DNA from: Kytococcus schroeteri
GTDB lineage: Bacteria > Actinomycetota > Actinomycetes > Actinomycetales > Dermatophilaceae
Assembly: GCF_002847825.1 (NCBI RefSeq)
Contig: NZ_PKIZ01000010.1
Coordinates: 18,820-68,479, forward strand
Length of the DNA: 49,660 bases
Reading direction: 5' to 3'
Shown here: piece after piece, positions 1 through 8,282 of the stretch
Layout of the letters: every line of letters begins with the position of its first letter
Position numbering within the stretch: the stretch's first letter is position 1
Notes under the pieces: model-generated
The model's input: the letters and a program-made list of their open reading frames with translations, nothing else
What the model was told of the DNA's origin: nothing
Databases searched by the model: none
Program-made: the position numbers and the translations under genes

Positions 1-864
1 GCCCCGTCCGGCGGGGAGCGGGCGCAGCAGCATCCAGAGCCCGCCGGCGAGCAGGGCCAGGGCCAGGGCCGTCACGTACCAGGGCACGAGGGCGCCGTCC
101 GGTGCCTCCCGTCGCTCGGGGGCGGCCGGGGCGTCCTCGCCGGCGGTCGGTGCCGGGCCCTCCCCGGCGGACTCCTCGCCGCCGGAGGGGGACGGGGAGG
201 CCTCGGGGGAGGGGGTCGCCGCGGGCGCCGTGTCCGGGTCGGTGGGCTCGGGGGCCGTGCGCCGCACGGGCTCCACCGGCTCCTCGGTGGCCTCCAGCAC
301 GGCCGGGTCCGCGTCGGCCACGCGGTTGGCCGAGCAGCCCTCGGCCGGGTGACCGTCGACGGCGCACACCATCGGCGGGGTGCCCTGCACGTCGAGCGCG
401 TGGCGCACGGTGGCGACCAGGGTCGCGTCCACCGGGGCCACGGCGCAGGCCGTCTCCACCTGCGGGGCGTCCTGCGGGCGGGAGGCGGACTCCTCGGGGC
501 GACCGTGGTCCACCACCACGCCGACCCGCTTGGTGCCGGCCTCCGGCGCGGTCCGGCCGCACACCTCCTCGAACGACGGCGTCGCGCGCGGGGAGCGACC
601 GTTGGTGGCCGACGCCGGGAGCAGGGCGAAGCGCAGCCCGACGACGGATCCGTCGGCGGGGACCTCCTCGGTGGCGCTGCGCTCGGGCACCTGCCAGCTG
701 GTGCCCTGCAGCGTCCAGGTCGACCAGTACCGGTGGGCGGGCTCGGCGTGGGCGGGGGAGGCCGCCGAGAGGGCGGCGGTGACCGTGAGGGCCAGGGCCA
801 GCGCCGTGCGGGGGCGGCGGGGCCCGGGAGCGTCCCGGCGTCCTCGGTCCGTCGTGCGGTCCAT
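1..864 (-). CDS. SCO2322 family secreted membrane-anchored protein (partial)
   Basis: The start is the ATG at 864-862, preceded by GGGGGAGGGA seven or so bases upstream. The protein runs off the left edge after 288 codons without a stop. It begins with a basic, arginine-rich segment, then a hydrophobic signal stretch (about residues 22-42) ending in an AHA-like cleavage site. A roughly 150-residue extracellular domain follows, beginning HRYWSTWTL. Then comes a long Pro/Glu/Ser/Thr linker (about 190-255) and a C-terminal hydrophobic helix (WYVTALALALALLAGG). This signal-domain-linker-anchor plan, and the YWSYW-like opening of the domain, fit the SCO2322 family of uncharacterised actinobacterial exported proteins. 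Its molecular role is not known to me. It is divergent from the DUF3043 gene and shares an 80-bp intergenic region with it. Confidence 0.75.
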   Translation of the reverse strand, partial: MDRTTDRGRRDAPGPRRPRTALALALTVTAALSAASPAHAEPAHRYWSTWTLQGTSWQVPERSATEEVPADGSVVGLRFALLPASATNGRSPRATPSFEEVCGRTAPEAGTKRVGVVVDHGRPEESASRPQDAPQVETACAVAPVDATLVATVRHALDVQGTPPMVCAVDGHPAEGCSANRVADADPAVLEATEEPVEPVRRTAPEPTDPDTAPAATPSPEASPSPSGGEESAGEGPAPTAGEDAPAAPERREAPDGALVPWYVTALALALLAGGLWMLLRPLPAGRG

Positions 865-944
865 CGTGGTCCCTCCCCCTCGGTGGGTGCGTTCGGTGCC
901 GGCTGGTCTGCGTCGCGCAGTATGTCACCACGTACCCTTCGCCC

Positions 945-1565
945 ATGGCCCACCGAGACACCGTGCAGACCGAGGAACCCCAGCCCGTGGAGGAGGTGGA
1001 CACCCGCCCCGAGGGCCAGCGGAAGAAGGGGCGCCCCACCCCCAAGCGACGCGAGGCGCAGGCCGCCCGCCGCAAGCCGCTGGTGGTGACCGACCGCAAG
1101 GCCGCCAAGGAGGCCGAGCGTCGCGAGCGCGCCGAGGAGCGGGCCCGTGCCCGCCAGGGGATGCTCGACGGGGACGACGCCTACCTGCCGGCGCGCGACC
1201 GTGGTCCGGTGCGTGCCTACGTGCGTGACCGCGTGGACTCTCGCTTCACCGTCGGGCAGGTCATGCTGCCGATCCTGCTGGTGACCCTGCTGCTCACCGT
1301 CGTGATGATCGCCCGCCCGGAGCTGGCCGCCACCTTCCGCCTGCCGATCTTCGTGCTCGTCTACGGGATGCTCGTCGCCGGGCTCGTGGACGGTTGGCTG
1401 CTGGCCCGCCGCCTCAGGGGCGAGGTCGCCCGCGTGTTCCCGCGCCGGGCCGAGGAGGGCAAGGGCCTGGCCACCTACGTCATCCTGCGCTCCTTCCAGA
1501 TGCGCGGCGCCCGCACCCCGCGCCCGGCCGTGGGCCGCGGCGAGAAGCCCCGCGCCCTGCGCTGA
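945..1565 (+). CDS. DUF3043 domain membrane protein
   Basis: 206-residue protein with a highly charged N-terminal third (Lys/Arg/Glu-rich, residues 15-75). It has the conserved DUF3043 stretch around RPTPKRREAQAARRKP and then two transmembrane helices (about 108-127 and 131-150). A basic cytoplasmic tail follows. DUF3043 proteins are common in actinobacteria, and the M. tuberculosis homologue (Rv2206 by memory) sits in the same neighbourhood as ErpA and the cytochrome oxidase genes. No function is established. The ATG at 945 follows a TACCCT -10 box (933-938) by six bases and has no Shine-Dalgarno sequence, so it looks leaderless. Confidence 0.88.
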   Translation: MAHRDTVQTEEPQPVEEVDTRPEGQRKKGRPTPKRREAQAARRKPLVVTDRKAAKEAERRERAEERARARQGMLDGDDAYLPARDRGPVRAYVRDRVDSRFTVGQVMLPILLVTLLLTVVMIARPELAATFRLPIFVLVYGMLVAGLVDGWLLARRLRGEVARVFPRRAEEGKGLATYVILRSFQMRGARTPRPAVGRGEKPRALR

Positions 1566-1596
1566 GCGCCCGCGGGCACCGCATAGGGTCGGGGAC

Positions 1597-2961
1597 ATGA
1601 CCCAGAACACACCCGCCCCCGCACCCCGGCGCGACGACGCCGCCCTGCGCCAGGCCGTCCTGGACGGCATGCCGCAGGTGATCGACGAGCTGGTGGAGCT
1701 CGCCCGCATCCCCAGCGTGTCGATGCCGTCCTTCGACCAGTCCCACGTGCAGGCCTCCGCCGAGGCCACCGCCCGCCTGCTGGAGGGCGCCGGCCTCGAG
1801 GTGGAGATCGTCACCGAGGGTGGGGCGCCGGCGGTCATCGGCACGCTCCCGGCGCCGGAGGGCGCCCCCACGGTGCTGCTCTACGCCCACCACGACGTGC
1901 AGCCGCCCGGGGACGAGGCCGACTGGGACACCCCGCCCTTCGAGCCCACCCGCAAGGGGGACCGCCTCTTCGGCCGCGGGTGCGCCGACGACAAGGCGGG
2001 CGTCATGGCCCACGTCGCCGCCCTGCGGGCCCACGACGGACGCCCGCCGGTGGGTGTCACCGTCTTCGTGGAGGGGGAGGAGGAGTACGGCTCCGAGAGC
2101 CTCCCGGACATCCTCGAGAAGCACGGCGACAAGCTGGCCTGCGATGCCATCGTCCTGGCCGACTCGGCCAACTGGAAGGTCGGCGTGCCGGCCCTGACCA
2201 CCTCCCTGCGCGGCATGGTGCGCGTGCAGGTGACGGTCTCCACGCTCTCCCACGCGGTGCACTCGGGTATGTACGGCGGCCCGGCCATGGACTCGCTCAC
2301 CGCTTTCTCCCGCCTGGCCGCCAGCCTGCACGACGAGGCCGGCGACGTGGCCGTCAAGGGCCTGGCCGTCGACCCGGTGGGGGACCTGGAGATGGACGAG
2401 GCCGACTTCCGCAGCGAGTCCGGGATGCTCCCCGACAGCCGGCTCGTCGGCACCGGCAGCCTCACCGAGCGCCTGTGGGCCAAGCCGACCGCCAGCGTCA
2501 TCGGCGTGGACGCCCCGCGGGTCTCCGAGGCCTCCAACACCCTACTGGCCAGCACCACCGGTCTGCTGTCCTTCCGCCTGGCGCCCTCGCAGGACCCGCA
2601 GGCCGCCTTCGAGGCCATCGAGGCGCACCTCCGCGAGTACGCGCCCTGGGGTGCCACCCTCGAGGTGACCCTGCAGGACGCCGGCAGCGGCTTCCGCGCC
2701 GACGCCTCCGGCCCGGCCTACGACGCGGCGCGCAGCGCCTTCGGCGCTGCCTGGGGCACCGACGCCGTCGACATCGGTCTGGGCGGCTCCATCCCGTTCA
2801 TCGCGATGTTCGCCGAGAAGTTCCCCGAGGCGTCCATCCTCGTGACCGGCGTGGAGGACCCCGACACCCGCGCCCACGGCGCCAACGAGAGCCTGCACCT
2901 GGGGGAGTTCGAGAAGGTCTGCGTCGCCGAGGCGCTCCTGCTCTCGAGCCTCGCCGACTGA
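1597..2961 (+). CDS. M20 family dipeptidase
   Basis: 454-residue cytosolic zinc peptidase of the M20 (ArgE/DapE/CPG2/CNDP) family, likely hydrolysing dipeptides or N-acyl amino acids. Motifs seen in order: metal-ligand segment YAHHDVQP (about residue 95), the bridging-Asp segment GRGCADDKAG (about 127), the general-base glutamates in EGEEEYGS (about 152), the dimerisation-domain His region in HSGMYGG (about 220), and the C-terminal metal-ligand segment HGANESLHLGEF (about 427). The length is normal for the family. The start is ATG 1597, seven bases after a TAGGGT -10 box (1584-1589) with no Shine-Dalgarno, so it is probably leaderless. It lies 31 bp after the DUF3043 gene. The exact substrate cannot be told from sequence. 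Confidence 0.92.
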   Translation: MTQNTPAPAPRRDDAALRQAVLDGMPQVIDELVELARIPSVSMPSFDQSHVQASAEATARLLEGAGLEVEIVTEGGAPAVIGTLPAPEGAPTVLLYAHHDVQPPGDEADWDTPPFEPTRKGDRLFGRGCADDKAGVMAHVAALRAHDGRPPVGVTVFVEGEEEYGSESLPDILEKHGDKLACDAIVLADSANWKVGVPALTTSLRGMVRVQVTVSTLSHAVHSGMYGGPAMDSLTAFSRLAASLHDEAGDVAVKGLAVDPVGDLEMDEADFRSESGMLPDSRLVGTGSLTERLWAKPTASVIGVDAPRVSEASNTLLASTTGLLSFRLAPSQDPQAAFEAIEAHLREYAPWGATLEVTLQDAGSGFRADASGPAYDAARSAFGAAWGTDAVDIGLGGSIPFIAMFAEKFPEASILVTGVEDPDTRAHGANESLHLGEFEKVCVAEALLLSSLAD

Positions 2962-2974
2962 CCGGCGCCCCCGC

Positions 2975-3014
2975 CGCCTCGTCCCCGTCGGGAATGCCCG
3001 GCGGGGACGAGGCG
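2975..3014 (+). terminator. Hairpin terminator after the M20 peptidase gene
   Basis: Near-perfect inverted repeat: arms 2975-2992 and 2997-3014 (18 bp with one T-G wobble) around an AATG loop, 14 bp after the peptidase stop codon. There is no U tract, as is usual in high-GC actinobacteria. The erpA -10 box begins at the next base, so this element separates two transcription units. Confidence 0.65.
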
Positions 3015-3020
3015 TACCCT
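3015..3020 (+). promoter_or_regulatory. Candidate -10 box of erpA
   Basis: TACCCT, matching TANNNT, immediately after the upstream hairpin. Transcription would start near 3027, giving a leader of about 32 nt that contains the GAGGA ribosome binding site at 3049-3053. No clear -35 element is seen; the -35 position falls within the hairpin. Confidence 0.45.
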
Positions 3021-3058
3021 TGAGGACCCATCAAGCCGCACCCCGAGTGAGGACAGAC

Positions 3059-3418
3059 ATGACCGTCCAGGACCAGACCACCTCCGAGGCCACCCACGGC
3101 GTCACCCTGACCCCGGTCGCCGCCGACAAGGTCAAGAGCCTGCTCGCCCAGGAGGGCCGCGACGACCTGCGCCTGCGCATCGGTGTGCAGCCCGGTGGGT
3201 GCTCCGGCCTGATCTACCAGCTGTACTTCGACGAGCGCACGCTCGACGGTGACCTGACCCGTGACTTCGACGGCGTCGAGGTGGTCGTGGACCGCATGAG
3301 CGCCCCCTACCTCGACGGCGCGTCCATCGACTTCGCCGACACCATCGAGAAGCAGGGCTTCACCATCGACAACCCGAACGCGGGCAGCTCCTGCGCCTGT
3401 GGTGACTCCTTCAGCTGA
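3059..3418 (+). CDS. erpA: Iron-sulfur cluster insertion protein, HesB/IscA/ErpA family
   Basis: 119-residue A-type Fe-S carrier that delivers clusters to apoproteins. The three conserved cysteines are visible: one in GGCSGLIYQL (about residue 44) and two in the C-terminal SSCACGDSF motif (about 112-114). The fold-length Val/Ile-rich beta core and the FADTIEKQGFTIDNPNA segment are typical. The ATG at 3059 is chosen because GAGGA (3049-3053) lies five bases upstream; an in-frame GTG-like extension to 3020 would start before the predicted transcript. The neighbourhood with oxidase genes suggests a role in maturing respiratory Fe-S proteins such as the Rieske subunit, which is an inference. Confidence 0.93.
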   Translation: MTVQDQTTSEATHGVTLTPVAADKVKSLLAQEGRDDLRLRIGVQPGGCSGLIYQLYFDERTLDGDLTRDFDGVEVVVDRMSAPYLDGASIDFADTIEKQGFTIDNPNAGSSCACGDSFS

Positions 3419-3429
3419 GTCCGGGCACC

Positions 3430-3465
3430 GCACGGCTCACCCCCACCGGAGGGGGTGAGCCGTGC
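3430..3465 (+). terminator. Hairpin after erpA that overlaps the aat start
   Basis: Perfect 15-bp inverted repeat, arms 3430-3444 (GCACGGCTCACCCCC) and 3451-3465, with loop ACCGGA. It lies 12 bp after the erpA stop and looks like a GC-type terminator. The loop and 3' arm include the purine-rich GGAGGGGGTGAG and the GTG start (3462) of aat. It could therefore attenuate aat at the transcriptional or translational level. Confidence 0.6.
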
Positions 3466-4157
3466 GTCTGCGGTGCCGTCTGGACTTCGCGGCCGCGGTC
3501 GCCAGCGCCGTGCCGGGGGACGACCTCGTCGGCGTCGGGGGCGACCTGGCCCCGGAGACGCTCCTGTCGGCCTACACGCACGGCGTGTTCCCGATGGGGG
3601 TCGGGGGAGGCGGCAGCGGGCCGGTCGGCTGGTGGTTCCCCGAGGAGCGGGGGGTGCTCCTGCCCGGGGGGCTGCACGTGAGCCGGTCCCTGCGCCGGTC
3701 GATGCGGGCGTTCACCCTGACCACCGACGCCGCCTTCGACGACGTGGTCGCCGCCTGCGCCGACCCCCGGCGCGAGGGCGCGTGGATCACCCCGACGGTT
3801 CGGCGGGCCTACGGCCGGTTGCACCGGCTGGGCCACGCCCACAGCGTGGAGGTGTGGCAGGAGAGCCGGCTGGTGGGCGGCCTCTACGGGGTGGGGATCG
3901 GGGGCTTCTTCGCGGGGGAGTCGATGTTCCATCACGTCACGGACGCCTCGAAGGCGGCGATGGTGGGCATGGCGCGCGTCATGGACGTGGTGGGGGAGCG
4001 GGGGCTGGTCGACGTGCAGTGGCGCACCGACCACCTCGCCTCGATGGGGGTGACCACGCTGCCGCGCGCGGAGTACCTGCGGCGCCTGGACGCCGCCACC
4101 GACGAGGATGATCCGTGGCGGCGAGCCGCCCCCGTGGCGAACTCCGACGTTGGGTAG
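3462..4157 (+). CDS. aat: Leucyl/phenylalanyl-tRNA--protein transferase
   Basis: 231-residue cytosolic enzyme that transfers Leu or Phe from aminoacyl-tRNA to N-terminal Arg/Lys of proteins, marking them for ClpS/ClpAP-type degradation (N-degron pathway). Family signatures are visible: VGGDLAPETLLSAYTHGVFPMG (given in halves: VGGDLAPETL, then SAYTHGVFPMG), WWFPEERGVL, the catalytic-core region VYGVG-like GGLYGVGIGGFFAGESMF (about residue 140) and the C-terminal TDHLASMG (about 192). GTG 3462 is the first start after an in-frame TGA at 3456, and GGAGGG at 3448-3453 is a well-placed ribosome binding site. An internal GTG near 3508 is a possible shorter start. The initiation region lies inside the preceding hairpin. 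Confidence 0.92.
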   Translation: MRLRCRLDFAAAVASAVPGDDLVGVGGDLAPETLLSAYTHGVFPMGVGGGGSGPVGWWFPEERGVLLPGGLHVSRSLRRSMRAFTLTTDAAFDDVVAACADPRREGAWITPTVRRAYGRLHRLGHAHSVEVWQESRLVGGLYGVGIGGFFAGESMFHHVTDASKAAMVGMARVMDVVGERGLVDVQWRTDHLASMGVTTLPRAEYLRRLDAATDEDDPWRRAAPVANSDVG

Positions 4158-4160
4158 GAT
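4155..4160 (+). promoter_or_regulatory. Candidate -10 box of the ctaCDF operon
   Basis: TAGGAT, overlapping the TAG stop codon of aat. Transcription would start near 4167, leaving a leader of about 65 nt before the chosen ctaC start. No consensus -35 is obvious. Confidence 0.45.
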
Positions 4161-4173
4161 GATGGGGCAACTG

Positions 4174-4202
4174 CAGTGCATGCCCCTGAACCGCGTGCAC
4201 TG
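4174..4202 (+). promoter_or_regulatory. Hairpin in the ctaC leader
   Basis: Inverted repeat CAGTGCA (4174-4180) / TGCACTG (4196-4202), extended inward by one wobble and two GC pairs, with a nine-base loop. It lies between the predicted transcription start and the ctaC Shine-Dalgarno sequence. It could be an RNA structure or a protein-binding palindrome; nothing in the sequence decides which. Confidence 0.35.
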
Positions 4203-4232
4203 ACGACACAGCTTCACGGAAGGTGGCATCGA

Positions 4233-5147
4233 GTGCACAGGCACCCCGATCACACACGGCGCTGGAAGCGCCCCGCGGTCCTGGCCGGAGCGGCCACCAT
4301 CGGTGCGATGGTCCTGAGCGCCTGCGGGAGCTCGGACCAGATCGCCCGCGGGTACCTCCCCGAGGGCGCCAGCGAGAATGCCGACGGCGTCATCTCGTTC
4401 TGGGTGGGCATGTGGATCGCCGCCCTGGCGGTCGGCATCCTGGTGTGGGGCCTGATGCTCTGGTGCGTGCTGGCCTACCGCCGCAAGAACGACGCCGAGG
4501 TCCCCAAGCAGTTCCGGTACAACGTGCCGATCGAGATCCTCTACACGGTCGTGCCGATCGTCATGGTCGCCGCGCTCTTCGTGCAGAACGTGAAGACCGA
4601 GGACGCGCTCATGAGCGTCGAGCAGGAGCCGCAGAACATCGTCAACGTCGCCGGCAAGCAGTGGAGCTGGGACTTCAACTACCTGAGCGACGACGTGCAC
4701 GACTCCGGCCAGCAGGCCGTGCTCACGGGCAAGGACGGTGTGGCCGACAAGCTGCCCACCCTGTACCTGCCGGTCAACGAGCGCACCGAGTTCGTGCTCA
4801 CCTCGCGCGACGTCATCCACTCCTTCTGGGTGCCCCAGTTCCTCCAGAAGCTGGACATGATCCCGGGTGTGGTGAACCGCTTTCAGGTGACCCCCACCAA
4901 GGTGGGCACCTACCAGGGCAAGTGTGCCGAGCTCTGCGGCACCTACCACTCGGAGATGCTCTTCCAGGTGAAGGTGGTCGAGCGCGACGAGTACGACAAG
5001 CAGATGAAGAAGCTGGCCGACGACGGCAAGCAGGGCTTCCTGGACACCGGCTACGACCGCAAGGAGCTGATCCAGGGTGAGAAGGGCGTGCACGAGCGCG
5101 ACCCGAAGCACAACGAGTGGATCAGCAAGGGCGGGAAGGACAACTGA
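4233..5147 (+). CDS. ctaC: Cytochrome c oxidase subunit II (lipoprotein)
   Basis: 304-residue CuA subunit of the aa3 oxidase. It accepts electrons from the di-haem cytochrome cc of QcrC and passes them to haem a. The N-terminus has a basic segment and a hydrophobic stretch ending in the lipobox LSAC (about residues 23-26), as in other actinobacterial CtaC proteins. Two transmembrane helices follow (about 48-70 and 92-112), then the periplasmic-side cupredoxin domain with HSFWVPQF and the CuA motif [12 protein letters not shown] (about 230-241). GTG 4233 is chosen because GGAAGG lies nine bases upstream and it gives a proper signal peptide; ATG 4176 would add a 19-residue leader. The stop overlaps the ctaD start. 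Confidence 0.95.
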   Translation: MHRHPDHTRRWKRPAVLAGAATIGAMVLSACGSSDQIARGYLPEGASENADGVISFWVGMWIAALAVGILVWGLMLWCVLAYRRKNDAEVPKQFRYNVPIEILYTVVPIVMVAALFVQNVKTEDALMSVEQEPQNIVNVAGKQWSWDFNYLSDDVHDSGQQAVLTGKDGVADKLPTLYLPVNERTEFVLTSRDVIHSFWVPQFLQKLDMIPGVVNRFQVTPTKVGTYQGKCAELCGTYHSEMLFQVKVVERDEYDKQMKKLADDGKQGFLDTGYDRKELIQGEKGVHERDPKHNEWISKGGKDN

Positions 5148-6955
5148 TGGCTACCATCTCTCACCCCGGGGTCGCCCCCCGCGTGGCTGACGAGGCGCAC
5201 AGCGTGGCTCGTCCGCAAACGCGGGCCGGTGCCCTGGCGGTCAAGTACCTGACGACCACCGACCACAAGGTGATCGGAAACCTCTACTTCATCACCACCG
5301 TGGCGTGGTTCTGCCTCGGCGGGCTCATGGCGCTGTTCATCCGCGCCGAGCTGTTCGACCCGGGCATGCAGGTCCTGCAGTCCAAGGACCAGTTCAACGC
5401 GCTGTTCACCATGCACGGCACGATCATGCTGCTGCTCTTCGCGACGCCGCTCTTCGCGGGCTTCGCGAACGCGCTCATGCCGCTGCAGATCGGCGCCCCG
5501 GACGTGGCCTTCCCGCGTCTGAACATGTTCGCCTACTGGCTCTACCTGTTCGGTGGCCTCATCGCCGCCGCCAGCTTCCTGTCCCCGGACGGCGCTGCCT
5601 CCTTCGGCTGGTTCGCCTACCAGCCGCTGGCCGGCCCCACCTACAGCCCCGGGCTGGGTGGTGACCTCTGGGTCATGGGTCTGGGTCTGAGTGGTTTCGG
5701 AACCATCCTTGGTTCGGTGAACTTCATCGTCACGATCATCTGCATGCGTGCGCCGGGCATGACCATGTTCCGTATGCCGATCTTCACCTGGACCGTCCTG
5801 GTGACCTCGATCCTGGTGCTGCTGGTCTTCCCGGTGCTGACCGCCGCCATGTTCGGCATGGCCGCCGACCGCATCGTCGGCACGCACATCTACGACGTCT
5901 CCAACGGTGGCGCCATGCTGTGGCAGCACCTGTTCTGGTTCTTCGGCCACCCCGAGGTGTACATCATCGCCCTGCCGTTCTTCGGCATCATCAGCGAGAT
6001 CGTCCCGGTGTTCAGCCGCAAGCCGATCTTCGGCTACAAGACCCTGATCATGGCGACGATCACCATCGCCGCGCTGTCGATGTCCGTGTGGGCCCACCAC
6101 ATGTTCGGCACCGGCCAGGTGCTGCTGCCCTTCTTCTCCGTGATGACCATGCTCATCGCGGTGCCCACCGGCGTGAAGTTCTTCAACTGGATCGGCACCA
6201 TGTGGGGCGGCTCGCTGAGCTTCGAGACCCCGATGCTGTGGTCGCTCGGCTTCCTCGTGACCTTCCTCTTCGGTGGTCTGACCGGCATCGTCCTGTCCGC
6301 CCCCGCGGTGGACCTGCACCTGACGGACTCCTACTTCGTGGTGGCCCACTTCCACTACGTGATCTTCGGAACCGTGGTGTTCGCGATGTTCGCGGGCTTC
6401 TACTTCTGGTGGCCCAAGTTCACCGGCAAGATGCTCAACGAGACCCTGGGCAAGATCCACTTCTGGATCCTGTTCTTCGGCTTCCACATCACCTTCCTGG
6501 TGCAGCACGTGCTGGGTGTCGAGGGCATGCCGCGTCGTTACGCCGACTACATGGTCGAGGACGGGTTCACCTTCCTGAACCAGATCTCCACGGTCGGTGC
6601 GTTCATGCTCGCCGTCTCGATGCTGCCGTTCTTCTGGAACGTCTACATCACCGCCAAGAAGGGCGAGAAGGTCGACGTGGACGACCCGTGGGGCTGGGGC
6701 TCCTCCCTCGAGTGGGCCACCAGCTGCCCGCCGCCGCGCCACAACTTCAACGCCATCCCGCGCATCCGCTCCGAGCGCCCGGTGTTCGACCTCAACCACC
6801 CCGAGGTCGCCGCGCTGGACGCCCCGACCCCCGACTCCGGTGTCATGGGCCAGCTGGCCGACGCCCCGGACGAGGGCGGCGTCAAGGAGGACGGTCGCCA
6901 CGACAACGCCGACTACGGTGACGCCCGCGCCACCGTTCGCACCACGGACAAGTGA
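5147..6955 (+). CDS. ctaD: Cytochrome c oxidase subunit I
   Basis: 602-residue haem-copper oxidase subunit with twelve predicted transmembrane helices. It binds haem a, haem a3 and CuB and reduces oxygen while pumping protons. Key ligands are visible: a haem a His in FTMHGTIM, the CuB His and crosslinked Tyr in FGHPEVYI, two CuB histidines in WAHHMF, and the haem a3/haem a histidines in VAHFHYV. The start ATG 5147 shares its A with the ctaC TGA (TGATG), implying translational coupling. The tail after [16 protein letters not shown] is an actinobacterial extension rich in acidic residues (about 530-602). ctaF follows after nine bases. Confidence 0.97.
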   Translation: MATISHPGVAPRVADEAHSVARPQTRAGALAVKYLTTTDHKVIGNLYFITTVAWFCLGGLMALFIRAELFDPGMQVLQSKDQFNALFTMHGTIMLLLFATPLFAGFANALMPLQIGAPDVAFPRLNMFAYWLYLFGGLIAAASFLSPDGAASFGWFAYQPLAGPTYSPGLGGDLWVMGLGLSGFGTILGSVNFIVTIICMRAPGMTMFRMPIFTWTVLVTSILVLLVFPVLTAAMFGMAADRIVGTHIYDVSNGGAMLWQHLFWFFGHPEVYIIALPFFGIISEIVPVFSRKPIFGYKTLIMATITIAALSMSVWAHHMFGTGQVLLPFFSVMTMLIAVPTGVKFFNWIGTMWGGSLSFETPMLWSLGFLVTFLFGGLTGIVLSAPAVDLHLTDSYFVVAHFHYVIFGTVVFAMFAGFYFWWPKFTGKMLNETLGKIHFWILFFGFHITFLVQHVLGVEGMPRRYADYMVEDGFTFLNQISTVGAFMLAVSMLPFFWNVYITAKKGEKVDVDDPWGWGSSLEWATSCPPPRHNFNAIPRIRSERPVFDLNHPEVAALDAPTPDSGVMGQLADAPDEGGVKEDGRHDNADYGDARATVRTTDK

Positions 6956-6964
6956 GGAACGCCC

Positions 6965-7369
6965 ATGAAGGTTGAAGGCAAGCTCTTCTGGTACCTGGTT
7001 CCTCCGTTCCTGGCCTTCTGGCTGCTGTACGGCTTCTGGAGTGGCTGGAACGAGCCGGTCGGCTGGGTCGGCCTGCTGCTCTGCGCCGGCATGGTGGGCA
7101 TGATCGGCTGGTACATCGGCGTCACCGCCAAGACCCTCCCGGCCACCCGCCCGGAGGACGACCGCTACGGCCACATCGACCAGGTCGCCGGTCACTACGG
7201 CAACTTCGCGCCGTACTCCTGGCAGCCGCTGTGGCTCGCCCTGTCCGGTGCCGTCGTCTTCATGGGCGTGGCCATCGGCTGGTGGATGGTGGTGCTCGGC
7301 ATGGCCATGCTGATCTTCTCCGTGATCGGCTGGACCTACGAGTACTTCTCCGGTCCGCACCACGTCTGA
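6965..7369 (+). CDS. ctaF: Cytochrome c oxidase subunit IV, actinobacterial type
   Basis: 134-residue membrane protein with about four hydrophobic helices (LFWYLVPPFLAFWLLYGFW, VGLLLCAGMVGMIGWYIGV and two near the C-terminus). It matches the small fourth subunit found only in actinobacterial aa3 oxidases, which stabilises the complex. The start ATG 6965 follows GAGGAA. It is the last gene of the ctaCDF operon and is closed by a strong hairpin. Confidence 0.93.
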   Translation: MKVEGKLFWYLVPPFLAFWLLYGFWSGWNEPVGWVGLLLCAGMVGMIGWYIGVTAKTLPATRPEDDRYGHIDQVAGHYGNFAPYSWQPLWLALSGAVVFMGVAIGWWMVVLGMAMLIFSVIGWTYEYFSGPHHV

Positions 7370-7380
7370 GGCCCAGCGCC

Positions 7381-7434
7381 GCACACACGAAGGAGCCCGC
7401 CCCCTGGACAGGGGGCGGGCTCCTTCGTGTGTGC
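7381..7434. terminator. Bidirectional terminator between ctaF and the VIT gene
   Basis: Perfect 25-bp stem, arms 7381-7405 and 7410-7434, with a GGAC loop. It lies between two convergent genes and can terminate both. It is among the longest perfect hairpins in the window. Confidence 0.85.
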
Positions 7435-7455
7435 CGGAGGAGGATCGGAGGGGGC

Positions 7456-8205
7456 TCAGCCCACCGAGGTGCCCACGAGCGCGCCGACGCCGTAGGTGAT
7501 GGCCATGGCCAGGATGCCGCCGCCGACGTTGCGTGCCACCGCCCGGCCGATGGCCGCGCCGCCCAGCACGGCGCTGGACCAGCCGGCGAGCGCGAGGGCC
7601 GCGGCCGCCGCGACGGCGGTGCCCGCCACGCGCACGGAGGGAGGCAGGAGCAGGATCGTGAGCAGGGGGATGAGCGCCCCGAGGGTGAAGGCCAGCATCG
7701 AGGCAGCGGCCGCCTGCCAGGGGTTGGTGAGCTCGTCCTCGTCGAGGCCCAGCTCGACCTCCGCGTGGGCGCCCAGGGCGTCGTGGGCGGTCAGCTGGAC
7801 GGCCACCTCGCGTGCCAGCTCGGGGTCGAGGCCCTTGGCGGCGTAGAGGGCGGCCAGCTCCTCCAGCTCCTCCTCGGGCATGGTGGCCAGCTCGTGGCGT
7901 TCCTTGGCCAGCAGCGCGGTCTCGGTGTCGCGCTGCGTGGACACCGACACGTACTCACCGACCCCCATGGAGAGGGCACCGGCGGCCAGTCCGGCCATGC
8001 CGGCGGCGAGGATCGCCGAGTCGGAGGCCGAGGCAGCCGCCACGCCGATGACAAGGCCAGAGGTGGACACGACGCCGTCGTTGGCGCCGAGCACCCCTGC
8101 GCGGAGCCAGTTGAGCCGGGAGGCGGCGCTGGCGGCGTGGGGCTCCCCGGGGTGCCCGGTGGGTGGGTCGGTGCGTTCGGGGTGCCGCGCTGCGGGAGTG
8201 TCCAT
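7456..8205 (-). CDS. VIT1/CCC1 family transporter
   Basis: 249-residue integral membrane protein of the VIT1/CCC1 iron/manganese transporter family. The N-terminal signature is clear: LNWLRAGVLGANDGVVSTSG (about residue 30) followed by a second helix with GMAGLAAGALSMGVGEYVSV. A cytosolic glutamate-rich loop follows (MPEEELEELAALYAAKGL, about 105-125), which in this family binds metal. Three helices form the C-terminus. Start ATG 8205 is supported by AGGAGGAA just upstream. It probably moves Fe2+ or Mn2+ across the membrane, but direction and metal are not determined. It is convergent with ctaF. Confidence 0.9.
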   Translation of the reverse strand: MDTPAARHPERTDPPTGHPGEPHAASAASRLNWLRAGVLGANDGVVSTSGLVIGVAAASASDSAILAAGMAGLAAGALSMGVGEYVSVSTQRDTETALLAKERHELATMPEEELEELAALYAAKGLDPELAREVAVQLTAHDALGAHAEVELGLDEDELTNPWQAAAASMLAFTLGALIPLLTILLLPPSVRVAGTAVAAAAALALAGWSSAVLGGAAIGRAVARNVGGGILAMAITYGVGALVGTSVG

Positions 8206-8282
8206 GGTTCCTCCTGGTGGTGTCCTCATCGAGCGCTGGTGGCCCGGGGTCGTGGGGTGGGGCCCGCCGCTTGCGTGACTCG

